NCBI RefSeq assembly: GCF_024438035.1
Contig: NZ_JANFQF010000009.1
Span: 1 to 64,000 of the forward strand
Direction: 5' to 3'
DNA length: 64,000 nt
Source: Rhodococcus tibetensis
GTDB taxonomy: Bacteria > Actinomycetota > Actinomycetes > Mycobacteriales > Mycobacteriaceae
Positions 17,550-27,800 of this stretch are shown here, one piece after another. Each line of letters opens with the position of its first letter. Position 1 is the stretch's first letter. Under the pieces are notes generated by a model, which saw only the letters and a list, made by a program, of their open reading frames with translations, ran no database searches and was not told the DNA's origin. The position numbers and the translations under genes are program-made.

Positions 17550-18163
17550 CCACCTCCGTCATCGCGGTGCTGCGTGCCGCGGACGCCGACCGGTACGCCC
17601 CCGTGGTCAACGTCCTCGCCGAGAACGGGGTCCGTGCCGTCGAGCTGACGATGAGCACACCGGGAACCCTTGGGTCCCTGAGCACCATCCGGCGCGACGC
17701 ACCCGACGGCGTCGCGATCGGGGTCGGGACGGTTACCACCGTCGACCAGGCTGGCGCCGCAATCGACGTGGGTGCCGACTTCCTCGTGACGCCGACGACC
17801 AACCTCGACGTCATCGCCACGGCCGTGCGTGCCGGCGTTCCGATCTACCCGGGCGGATTCACCCCGACCGAGCTATGGGACGGATGGAACGCCGGTGCGA
17901 CTGCGGTGAAGCTGTTCCCGGCGTCGGTGGTCGGACCGGAGTACATCGGGCACCTGCGCGGTCCCTTCCCCGACATCCAGGTGGTTCCCTCGGGTGGGGT
18001 GGGCATCGCGGACGTCCCCGCGTGGATCGCGGCCGGAGCGGCGGCGGTGAGCCTCGGCGGCCCGCTGATCGGTGACGCACTCCGCGGCGGCGACCTCGGG
18101 CAGCTGGCCGAACGATGCCGGCGCCTCGGCGACGTCGTCGACGAAATGGAGGTCACGCGATGA
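17546..18163 (+). CDS. eda: 2-dehydro-3-deoxy-phosphogluconate (KDPG) aldolase
   Basis: The 205-residue class I aldolase cleaves KDPG to pyruvate and glyceraldehyde 3-phosphate. The catalytic Glu is in VRAVELTMSTPG, the phosphate/strand motif is AIGVGTVTT, the Schiff-base Lys sits in TAVKLFPASVVGP, and the C-terminal phosphate-binding loop is VVPSGGVG. Length is normal for the family. Four-base overlaps on both sides tie it to the transporter and KDG kinase genes, which supply its substrate. Confidence 0.93.
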   Translation: MTTSVIAVLRAADADRYAPVVNVLAENGVRAVELTMSTPGTLGSLSTIRRDAPDGVAIGVGTVTTVDQAGAAIDVGADFLVTPTTNLDVIATAVRAGVPIYPGGFTPTELWDGWNAGATAVKLFPASVVGPEYIGHLRGPFPDIQVVPSGGVGIADVPAWIAAGAAAVSLGGPLIGDALRGGDLGQLAERCRRLGDVVDEMEVTR

Positions 18164-19098
18164 CGGTGCTGACATTCGGCGAGACGATGGCCCTCACCAG
18201 GGCGGTGGACACCGGACCGCTCGCCCACACCTCCACGCTCCACCTGGGAATCGGCGGCGCCGAATCGAATTTCGCGATCGCACTGCGGCGACTCGGTGTT
18301 GACGTCACCTGGATCGGGCGCGTCGGCCAGGACAGCCTGGGCGACCTGATCGAACGGGAACTCCGGGCCGAGGGAATCACCGCCGATGTCATCCGCGATC
18401 CGGATGCTCCGACCGGACTGATGGTGAAGGAGCGGCGAACCGCCACCGCCACCCGCGTCTGGTACTACCGGAGCGGCAGCGCGGGGTCGCGGCTCACGAT
18501 GTCGGACATCGCGGACGACCGCCTCGAGTCGGCGTCCCTGCTGCACGTCACCGGCATCACCCCCGCCTTGTCCGACTCCGCCAGGAAGACCACTCTGCAC
18601 TGCGTGGAACGGGCACGCGCGCTGGGCATCCCGGTGTCGTTCGATCTCAACTATCGCCGGACGCTGTGGTCGCCGGACGATGCGGGTCCCGTCTTCCGTG
18701 AGCTGATCGCGTTGTCGGACATCGTCTTCGCGGGTGACGACGAGGCCGCGATCGCGGTGGGCGAGGGCACCCCCGCAGAACTCGTCGCCCGTGTCCACGA
18801 CCTCGGACCACGCGAGAGCATCCTGAAACTGGGTGACCACGGGTGCCTGGCGATCATCGATGAAGAGACGTACGCCCTGCCCGCGGTGCCGGTGAGCGTG
18901 GTCGACTCCGTTGGGGCCGGAGACGGTTTCGTCGCCGGCTACCTCGCGGAACGCCTGGCCGGCGTGGCGCCCGCCGACCGCCTGAGAACCGCTGTGACGG
19001 TCGGGGCGTTCGCGTGCACCGTGTCCGGCGACTGGGAGGGCATGCCGCGCCGGGACGAACTCGGCCTCCTCACCACGGCGGAACCCGTCACCCGATGA
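18160..19098 (+). CDS. kdgK: 2-keto-3-deoxygluconate kinase (PfkB/ribokinase family)
   Basis: The 312-residue sugar kinase phosphorylates KDG to KDPG with ATP. It has the N-terminal LTFGETMALTRAV strand, the family motif GIGGAESNFAIALRRLG, and the C-terminal PfkB signature VVDSVGAGDGFVAGYLA with the catalytic Asp. The substrate is assigned from its place between KDPG aldolase and the dehydrogenase and from the ManD step upstream. Start ATG overlaps the aldolase stop. Confidence 0.9.
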   Translation: MTVLTFGETMALTRAVDTGPLAHTSTLHLGIGGAESNFAIALRRLGVDVTWIGRVGQDSLGDLIERELRAEGITADVIRDPDAPTGLMVKERRTATATRVWYYRSGSAGSRLTMSDIADDRLESASLLHVTGITPALSDSARKTTLHCVERARALGIPVSFDLNYRRTLWSPDDAGPVFRELIALSDIVFAGDDEAAIAVGEGTPAELVARVHDLGPRESILKLGDHGCLAIIDEETYALPAVPVSVVDSVGAGDGFVAGYLAERLAGVAPADRLRTAVTVGAFACTVSGDWEGMPRRDELGLLTTAEPVTR

Positions 19099-20204
19099 CA
19101 CGCTCCCATCTCCGACAGAACTGGACTTCACCGATGAACACCAGCCCAACCACCGCTTCCGAAGCCGTACAGGTTCCGACGCACGCGCAGGCGGTCGTCG
19201 CCCACGGTGCGCAGGACCTGCGCGTGGAGGAGGTGCCGATCGCCGCACCGAAGTCGGACGAAGCGGTGATCCGCATCGCCTACGGCGGGATCTGCGGATC
19301 CGACCTCCACTACTGGCAGCACGGCGCCGCCGGCGAGTCGATCCTTCGCGCACCGATGCGGCTCGGACACGAGGCGTCGGGCACCGTCCTGATCGGTGCG
19401 ACGGACGGAAGCGGTCCCGGCGCAGGCACCCCCGTCACCATCCATCCCGCAACCCCCGGCGGCGACAGCGCGAAGTATCCGGCCGATCGCCCCAACATTT
19501 CGCCCGGATGCACGTACCTGGGCAGCGCGGCGCATTTTCCCCACGCGGACGGGTTGTTCGTCAGCCACGTTGCCGTCCCGACCCGCATGCTCCGGGTTCT
19601 TCCCGACGGCCTCGATCTGCGTCTGGCCTCACTGGCCGAGCCGGCGAGCGTGGCGTGGCACGCGGTCGCGCGGGCGGGGGACGTGAAGGACCGGGCGGTC
19701 CTCGTCATCGGTGCCGGACCCATCGGCGCGCTCGTGGTGGCGGTACTGAAGCGAGCGGGCGCCGGCCACATCACGGCGGTGGACATGCACGAGTACCCGC
19801 TCGAGATCGCGCGGGCCGTGGGCGCCGACGAGACCCTCACCGCCACCAATGCCGACGCAGTCGCGGCGGTGGAAGCGGACGTCACCATCGAATGCTCCGG
19901 CAACCATCGCGGTCTGGCATCGGCGATACACGGAACGGCCCGCGGCGGCCGGGTCGTGATGGTCGGTCTGCTTCCCGCCGGGGATCAGCCGGTACCCGTG
20001 TCGATCGCGATCACCCGGGAACTGGATCTGGTCGGCTCGTTCCGGTTCAACGACGAGATCGACGAGGTGGTGGCCGCCCTCGCCGACGGCTCGCTGGTGG
20101 TGGATCCGATCGTCACGGCCGAGTACGACGTCGCCGATGCGCTCACCGCCTTCGTGTCGGCCAGGGATGCGTCCTCATCGAGCAAGGTGCTCCTCCGGTT
20201 CTGA
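19095..20204 (+). CDS. Zinc-type alcohol dehydrogenase, probable L-idonate/L-gulonate 5-dehydrogenase
   Basis: The medium-chain dehydrogenase has the GroES-like catalytic domain with the zinc Cys in YGGICGSDLHYW and His/Glu in LGHEASGTV, then the Rossmann motif AVLVIGAGPIGALVVAVLKR. Where many relatives carry four structural-zinc cysteines I see only one (NISPGCTYLG), so that zinc is probably absent. It resembles IdnD and L-gulonate dehydrogenases, which oxidise C5 of an L-aldonate to 5-keto-gluconate or fructuronate. This would be the first step of the pathway whose later steps lie upstream. ATG 19095 overlaps the kinase stop; ATG 19134 is a good alternative start. Confidence 0.85.
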   Translation: MTRSHLRQNWTSPMNTSPTTASEAVQVPTHAQAVVAHGAQDLRVEEVPIAAPKSDEAVIRIAYGGICGSDLHYWQHGAAGESILRAPMRLGHEASGTVLIGATDGSGPGAGTPVTIHPATPGGDSAKYPADRPNISPGCTYLGSAAHFPHADGLFVSHVAVPTRMLRVLPDGLDLRLASLAEPASVAWHAVARAGDVKDRAVLVIGAGPIGALVVAVLKRAGAGHITAVDMHEYPLEIARAVGADETLTATNADAVAAVEADVTIECSGNHRGLASAIHGTARGGRVVMVGLLPAGDQPVPVSIAITRELDLVGSFRFNDEIDEVVAALADGSLVVDPIVTAEYDVADALTAFVSARDASSSSKVLLRF

Positions 20205-20553
20205 ACCGGGAACTTCGCCCCGACGTCCTCTGCCGCCTGTGGACACCTGCCTTGGCAGAGCACGCTCAGCCGCGGCTCACCATGGGTCTGCTGGAGTTCG
20301 GTGGAGGCGTCGAGCCTTGTTCATAATTAACAACGAATCATCCTGCAACACGATCAATACGCTAACAGTGCGCATCGCGCCACCATTGGTTAGGGTCTCG
20401 CTCGGGGACGTGTCGCAACTTGGCGACCGCATACGGCTCGTTCTGGCGCGGTCAGCCCGGTTCGGCGTGAATCGCGACAGTTGCAGTGAACCACCGCCGC
20501 AGGTACGGGTGATGTCGAGATGACCTGAGCGGCACGCGTCGTGGCCGCCTCGA
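20205..20553. other. Intergenic, between convergent genes
   Basis: The only structure I see is a short CCGGTT/AACCGG hairpin across the dehydrogenase stop and an AT-rich patch around 20320-20380. No convincing gene on either strand. Confidence 0.4.
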
Positions 20554-21145
20554 TTAGGAGGTGAGGCGAACTGCTCCTGCGTTGCTGCCGCATTCCAGGT
20601 AAGAAACCGGGCCACTTGTTCCTTCGTAGCATTGCCAGTGCATGCCTGCTGCATCAATGGTTGTCGAGGTCGAATTCGAGCCGGCTAGGAAGCTGCCGTA
20701 TTCGCCTTGTACGACCATCGCGGTATCGCAGTCGGGGCCGTAGGACCACACGGCCAGACCGTTGTAGCCGGGTCCACAGTAAGTGCCGGCTGCTGCCGGC
20801 TCGTCGGGTGCGGTCGGTGCTGCATCCGCACCCTGTTGTGGCGCGGCGATACCCGGGTTGTCGATAGTGGCCGACGCCTGTGGTGCTCCGTCGACTTCCG
20901 GTGGTGCCGGCGTGTTGCTGGCTGGGGCCACAGGTGGTGGACTCGACATCGTTGACGCCATCTCTGCAGAGGAAGTCGCGGCGGAAGTGGCTGGGTCAGC
21001 TGAGCTGTCGTCGGTCCCTGAGCCGACGCATGCGGTCCGGGGATGCGATGAAAACCGCGGGCGCTGCCAACGCGGCCGGGCCGATCGCAATCGACACTGC
21101 GGTTGCGGCCGCCGCCGCGGCCACGAAGGTACGGACTCTTGGCAT
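20554..21145 (-). pseudogene. Secreted Pro/Ala-rich protein, frameshifted after the signal peptide
   Basis: ATG 21145 opens MPRVRTFVAAAAAATAVSIA followed by IGPAALAAPAVF, a clear Sec signal peptide with an Ala-x-Ala cleavage site. About 35 residues in, this frame becomes basic and ends. The neighbouring frame then carries a believable mature protein: a Ser/Ala/Pro-rich linker (SSPPPVAPASNTPAPPEVDG) and a compact C-terminal domain with four Cys (TYCGPGYNGLAVWSYGPDC, MHWQCYEG, YLECGSN). A one-base shift near 21025-21045, next to a CCCC run, separates the halves. Similar small secreted actinobacterial proteins exist but I cannot name the family. It lies downstream of the NRPS on the same strand but 650 bp away. 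Confidence 0.5.
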
Positions 21146-21335
21146 GTTTTATCCAATCTGCACGAGAATATGCTCACGTACTTGATTCGTGGAGGCTATC
21201 GGGCTGCAGGGGTGGCGCATTACACACCATGCGGAGTCCGTGCCGACGGCCCTCCGGGGCCTCTAAACGAGACAAAGATGATGCCGCACAATCAATTCAC
21301 AAGATGCACTCGATACTGAACTGGTCGATAATCTT

Positions 21336-21867
21336 TCACTCGTTGAAAGCGTTGCCCTGCGAGGACTTTTCCAGTACTTCGACGGACACCGTGACCGGCC
21401 CATATGTGACTCCGGTGTAGAAGTTGACGAAGCGCTGGCCCGTCTCGATCAAGCTGCCGCGTTGTCTACTCGAAGTGTGTCTGCTTCCATTGGGCTTGGG
21501 GCGCTGATCGACTCTATGCCTTCGATTGGCCGCCCCGAGCAAATAACGGTTGGCTGATTTATCCTTCGCGAACGTGGATGAACGGTGTCACACACTCTGT
21601 TCTTGCTGTAGAACCAGTCGTAATTCCGCCACCATCTGCGTGTGGGACTCGGAATGCGACGGTCAGCAATCCGTTCACTCTGTAACGCGCCGCCGGGTGT
21701 GGTATTTCCCGCCGTGTCACGTTCAAACATCTCGGTCTGCCCGCTGGCGTCCACGCCGAAATCGTCGGAGCGGCGATGAGTACCGGATTCATCGCCGCAC
21801 TAGCGGACGGACGGCTGCCGTTCCTCGCTGTCGTCGGGGTCGCTGCCGTCGGTACCACCGAGCGCAC
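21336..21867 (-). pseudogene. Remnant coding region downstream of the NRPS
   Basis: Three successive minus-strand frames give protein-like pieces: VNGLLTVAFRVPHADGGGIT ending at 21559, PIEGIESISAPSPMEADTLR ending at 21449, and RFVNFYTGVTYGPVTVSVEV ending in FNE at 21336. No frame spans the region, so it looks like a decayed gene with two or more shifts. The end overlaps the NRPS 3' end. Function not recognised. Confidence 0.3.
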
Positions 21868-24800
21868 TGTGCTGTGGACGAGCGGGTGTGGCGAGGCGCG
21901 GCCCGATGACGGAGAGCGCCTCGGGCGTGGTCATCGTCCAGTGCGTCGCGTCGACGAGGTGCTCGTGGATGTCGCCGCCGACATGGGGCTTCCAGCAGGT
22001 CACCGGGTCGACGTGGAACCCGTCATCCAATGCGGCGGTGAAGAATACGAGGTCGCCGTCGAACATTCGCGCCTGGTGCCGGTCGATCAGCTCCGGCGCC
22101 CGCTGTGCGTTCGCGTAGATGCGGGCGAGTTGGGGCGCGGTGAGACTCGCCAGCGGGCCCCCGATCACCCCGAGGAGCGCTGCGGCCCGCTCCGCGTCGA
22201 AAATCCCGTCCGGCGCGAGGTCGTCGAATTCGCCCGTTGTGGGCAGTTCGAGACCGAAGCCACCCAGGAGGTCCGCCACGGTAGCGGGGTTCTCGGAGCT
22301 CGCACTGCGGTCGAGCCCGACGTAGCTGTCGAGCAGCCCGAGGAGTCGGACTTCCTCGCCGGCCTCCTGTAGCTGTACCGCCATTTCCTGGGCGATCACC
22401 CCACCGAGGGACCATCCCAGCAGGTGATAGGGACCGTGGGGCTGAATCGAGCGGATCTCGCGCACATACCGTGCCGCGAACTCGGTGATCGTCGCGAGCG
22501 GCGCCTCGTCCTCGGTGAGAGCCGGGGACTGCAGTCCGTAGATCGGCCGATCCTGGGTCAGTTCCCCGCTCAACCCGGCGTAACTCCATGCGAGCCCGAT
22601 GAAGGGGTGGACGCAGAACAGCGGCTCCGCCGCTCCGCGGGTGCGGATGGGAAGGAGGACGTCGAGGGACGCTCCGGTGTCGAGCATGCCTTCCGTCGCC
22701 CACTTCGCGATGCGCTCCCCCAGCGACTGCGGCGTGGGGTCACTGAACATCCATTGGAGCGGGAAGTCGATCCCCAGCTCACCGGCGAGTGCGGAGGCGA
22801 CCCGTGTCGCGATCAGCGAGTTGCCGCCCAAGTCGAAGAAGCTGTCCGTGCGGCCCACCCGGTCCCGGTCGAGCACCTCCTCGAAGACACGTGCGACGGT
22901 GCGTTCGGCCGCGGTCCGAGGCGCCGTGTATTCGGCGGCCGCCGAGGACACCTCGGGTGCGGGCAGTGCGGCACGGTCGAGTTTGCCGTTGGGCGACAAC
23001 GGGAGGGCGTCGAGTTCGACGATGTGCGCCGGGATCATGTACGACGGGACCCGCGCGGACAGGTGGGCGCGCACGTCGGGCGTACTCGGCGAGTGCCGTC
23101 CTACCAGGTACGCGACCAGGGCCTCGTCCCCGCGGCGGTCGCGGTGCACGATCACCACGGCTTGGCGGACGTCGGGATGCGATTCGAGGGCCGTCTCGAT
23201 CTCGCCGAGCTCGATGCGCTGGCCCCGCAGCTTCACCTGGAAGTCGGTGCGGCCCAGATACTCCAGCGCTCCGTCGGGTCGACGCCGCACGAGGTCTCCG
23301 GTCCGGTACATCCGAGCCCCCGGCATGTAGGGGTTGGCGACGAACCGTTCCGCCGACAGGTCCGGCCGCTGGAGATACCCGCGTGCGAGTTGGTCACCGG
23401 CAAGGTACAACTCCCCCACCACGCCGTTGGGCACCGGATGCAACCGGGCATCGAGGACGTGGAGTTGCGTGTTCCAGACCGGGTGTCCGATAGGCACAGC
23501 GTGGATGTCGGACGGGCCTGTGGCCCAGTAGGTTACGTCGACGGCCGCCTCCGTGGGGCCGTACAGATTGTGCAGGCCCGCCCCACTGACCGACCGGAAC
23601 CTCTGCACCTGCTCCGGGGTGAGCGCCTCGCCTGAACAGAACACCGTCCGTAGCGAATTACACTGCGCAGAAGACGGTTCGGCAACGAAGACGGACAGCA
23701 TCGACGGAACGAAGTGGATGGTCGTCACGTGACGTTCCTGGACGAGCCTCGACAGGTACCGGGGATCGCGGTGACCGTCGGGTGCGGCAATCACCAGGCT
23801 CGCACCGACCTGCAGCGGCCAGAACAGTTCCCACACCGACACGTCGAAGGTGACCGGAGTCTTCTGCAGAACGACGTCTTCGCTGGTGAGCTCGTATTCG
23901 TGCTGCATCCAGAGCAGCCGGTTGACGATCGCGCCGTGGGTGACGGCAACACCCTTGGGCCGGCCGGTCGATCCCGACGTGAAGATGACGTACGCGGTGT
24001 TCGCCGACGACAGCGGCGCCAGCCGTTCCTCGTCGGTGACGGCTCCGCGCCAGTATCCGGGGAGGTCCTCGGTCGCGACGTCGATCACCGGGACCGCGGT
24101 GTCGAGTGCACCGCCGTCGACGAGCACGCACACCGGTGCCGCCGTCTCGAGCACCGAGGCGGTGCGTTCGGCCGGGTGGTCGGGGTCGACGGGAAGGTAT
24201 GCGCCGCCGGCTTTTCCGACGGCGTAGATCGACACCAGCAGTTCGAGGGAGCGGCGCATCGCCACTGCGACCACCGATTCGGGGCCCACACCCTGCTCGA
24301 TCAGTCGGCGCGCGAGGACGTTCGCGCGGGCATCGAACTCGGCGTACGTCAGGACTTCCCCCTCGAAGACCAGTGCGGTCCGGTCGGGGGTGGCGGCGAC
24401 CTGCGCGTCGAAGAGCGACACCAAGGTGCCCGCCGGCACGTCGTGCGACGTCGCATTGGTGCCGACGATCTGCTTCCGTTCACCGGCGCCTAGGACGTCG
24501 ATGTCACCGACCGAAACGTCCGGATTGTCGGCGGCCGTGGTCAGCACCTGCAGGAATCGCTCACCGAAGACATGCACGGTGGATTCGTCGAACAGGTCGG
24601 ACGCGTAGGTGAGCCGGGCGGTGATCCCGTCCGCCCGGCCGTCGGCGTCGAAGCGTTCCATCAGCGTCAACTGCAGATCGAACTTGGCCAGGTCGACATC
24701 GAAGTCGACGCCGCTCACCGCCAGCTCTCCGAGCTGAAGGGTTTCCTGGTCGAGGTTCTGGAAGGTGAGCATCACCTGGAACAACGGGTGCCGTCCGGTG

Positions 24801-27800
24801 GACCGCGCGGGATTGATCACCTCGACGAGACGCTCGAAGGGGACGTCCGCGTGGGCGAACGCCGCCAGATCGGTGTCCCGCACGTCTTCGACGAACTCGG
24901 CGAACGTGCGTGCGCCGTCGACCTGCTGTCGCAACACCAGGGTGTTGACGAACATGCCGATCAGGTCGTCGAGTGCGCGCTCGCCGCGGCCGGCGACCGG
25001 GGTGCCGATCGCGATGTCCCCGGTCCCGGCGAGGCGGCTCAGCAACACCGCGAGGGCCGAATGCACCACCATGAACAGGGTGGCGTTCGCGTCCCGGGCC
25101 GTTCGGTGGAGACTGTGGTGCAGTGCGGCCGGGACGATGAAGTCGATGCTCCGGCCCCGGTACGACGACACGGCCGGACGCGGCCGGTCCGTGGGCAGAT
25201 TCAGCTGGTCGGGCGCACCCGCCAGGGTGCGGGTCCAAAACGCCAATTGCTGCGCCGCCAACGAGGTCGGATCCGATTCGTCGCCGAGCAGGTCGCGCTG
25301 CCACAACGCGTAATCCGCGTACTGCACGGGCAGCGGCGACCACTGCGGTGCGGCGCCCGCCGAACGGGCAGCGTACGCCGTCATCACGTCCCGGACCATC
25401 GGTGCCATCGACCAGCCGTCGCCGGAGATGTGGTGCACAACGAGCGCCAGGACGTGCTCGGTGTCGGACAACCGGAAGATCCGCACTCGCAACGGGACCT
25501 CGGTGGTGACGTCGAACCCGGCCGTGGCCACTGCGGCGATCAGCCCGGCCAGCTCCGTCTCGTCGGCACCGACCACGGACACTTCCCCGCCGACCCGGTC
25601 GACGGGCAGGATCACCTGGTGCGGCCCTTCGGGGGAATCCGGGTAGACGGTCCGCATCGACTCGTGGCGGCCGATTACGTCGGTGACCGCGTGTTGGAGC
25701 GCGTCCACGTCGAGGGACCCGGACAGTCGCACCGCCACCGGAATGTTGTCTGCGGCCGAGTCGGGGTCTAGCCGGTTGAGGAACCACATCCGGCGCTGCG
25801 CCGACGACAGTGGGATGCGTGCGGGGCGCGTGGCCGGTGCGAGGCGCGGACGTTCGGCGCCGGCGTCCTCCGTCGATTCGAGCAGCGCTGCGAGACCGGC
25901 CACGGTGGGGGCTTCGAACAGTGCACGGATCTCCACCCGGCGTCCCAGGGTTTCGGACAACCGCGCGACCACCCGGGTAGCGACCAGCGAGTTCCCGCCC
26001 AGTTCGAAGAAGCTTGCCTCGGCGCCGACGGGCTCGATTCCGAGCACGTTCCCGAATGCCGCCGCGACCGCAGTCTCCAGATCCGTTCCAGGGGCTCGGT
26101 ATTCGTCGTGCCCGGTTCCGAACTCGGGTGCGGGCAGCTCCTTGCGGTCGAGCTTTCCGTTTGGGGTCAGGGGCAGGGCGTCGAGGACGACGATCGCTGC
26201 GGGCACCATGTAGCTCGGCACCCGCCGGGCTGTCTCGGCCTGCACGTCCGTAGCGACGAGGGTGGCTCCGTCCTCGGGAACCGCGTATGCGACCAGGGCC
26301 GTTCCGGTCGTCGGGTTCTGATACGCGACCACGACGGCCTGGTGCACTCCGGTGCACGCGATCAGAGCCGACTCGATCTCCCCGAGTTCGATCCGGAATC
26401 CGCGTACCTTCACCTGGAAGTCGGAACGTTCGAGGTAGTCGAGCATGCCCTCGGTGCCGCGCAGGCGCCAGCGGACCACGTCACCGGTGCGGTACAACCG
26501 CGACCCGGGCGCGCCGAACGGGTTGGCGACGAAGCGGTCCGCGGTGAGATCGGTGCGGGCGACGTACCCGCGGGCCAGCTGGTCACCGGCCAGGTACAGC
26601 TCGCCGGCTACCCCGAGCGGAACCGGCTGTAGACGCGTATCCAGTACGAACACCTGCGTGTTCCACGCGGGAGTACCGATGGGGACGCTGTCGCGATCGT
26701 CGTCGGTGTGCTGCCAGGAGGTGACGGACACTGCGGCCTCGGTCGGCCCGTACAGGTTGTGCAGTGCCACGGCCGAGCCGAACCGGCTGCGGAAGCGGGC
26801 GGCCACGTCGGTGGGCAACGCCTCGCCGATGCACAGCACACGGCGCAGGGCAGGCTGCTCCGCGGCACCCGGTGTCGCCAGGAACGCCTCGAGCAGTGAC
26901 GGCACGAAATGCGCAGCGGTGACCCGTTGTTCGCGCATGAGCTCCGCCAGATACGCCGGGTCGCGGTGGCCGTCCGGTCGGGCGATCACCAAGCGCGCCC
27001 CCGAGACCAGCGGCCAGAACAGTTCCCACACCGAGAGGTCGAAGGTGACCGGTGTCTTCTGGACCACGGCATCGGTGGTGTCGAGCGGGTACTGATGCAG
27101 TTTCCAGAGCAGCTGGTTCGCGATGGCGGCATGGGACACGGCGACACCCTTGGGTCGCCCGGTGGAGCCGGAGGTGAAGATCAGGTAGGCGGTGTTGTCG
27201 GGTCGCGGCGCCGCGAGGTTCTGCGTGCCGGACGACTCTTCCGGTGTCGCGGTGTCGAGGTAGGACCCGTCGATCTCGATGGTGGGCACGCCTGGGGCGA
27301 CGAAACCATCCGAAGACGTGGTGAGAATGCAGACCGGTGCCGCGACGTCGAGGACGTAGGCGAGGCGGTCCGCAGGGTGGGTGAGGTCGATCGGCAGGTA
27401 GGCGCCACCCGCACGCAGGACCGCGTACATCCCGGTCATGAGCTCGATGGACCGGTTCATCGCCAGGCCCACCACCGATTCCGGGCCCACACCGCGCTCG
27501 GCAAGTCGTCGGGCGAGCAGCGCGACGCGACGGTCGAACTCCGCGTACGTCACCTCGACGCCGTCGAACCACAGCGCGACCGCATCGGGTGTGCGCGACA
27601 CCTGCTCGGAGAACAGATCGACGAGTGTTGTCGCCGGCACCTCCATCGCGGTGTCGTTGAACTCGCCGAGGACCCGCAACTTCTCCGCGCCGTCGAGGAG
27701 GTCGATGCCGCCGACCACGACACCGGGATCCTCGGCGACCGATCCCAGGATCCGCAGGAATCGGTCTGCGAAAGACTGCACCGTCGACTCGTCGAACAGG

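Noticed and set aside
20195-20209. CCGGTT/AACCGG hairpin at the end of the aldonate operon
   Set aside because: Stem of only six pairs, no T-run, and it overlaps the stop codon, so I do not call a terminator.
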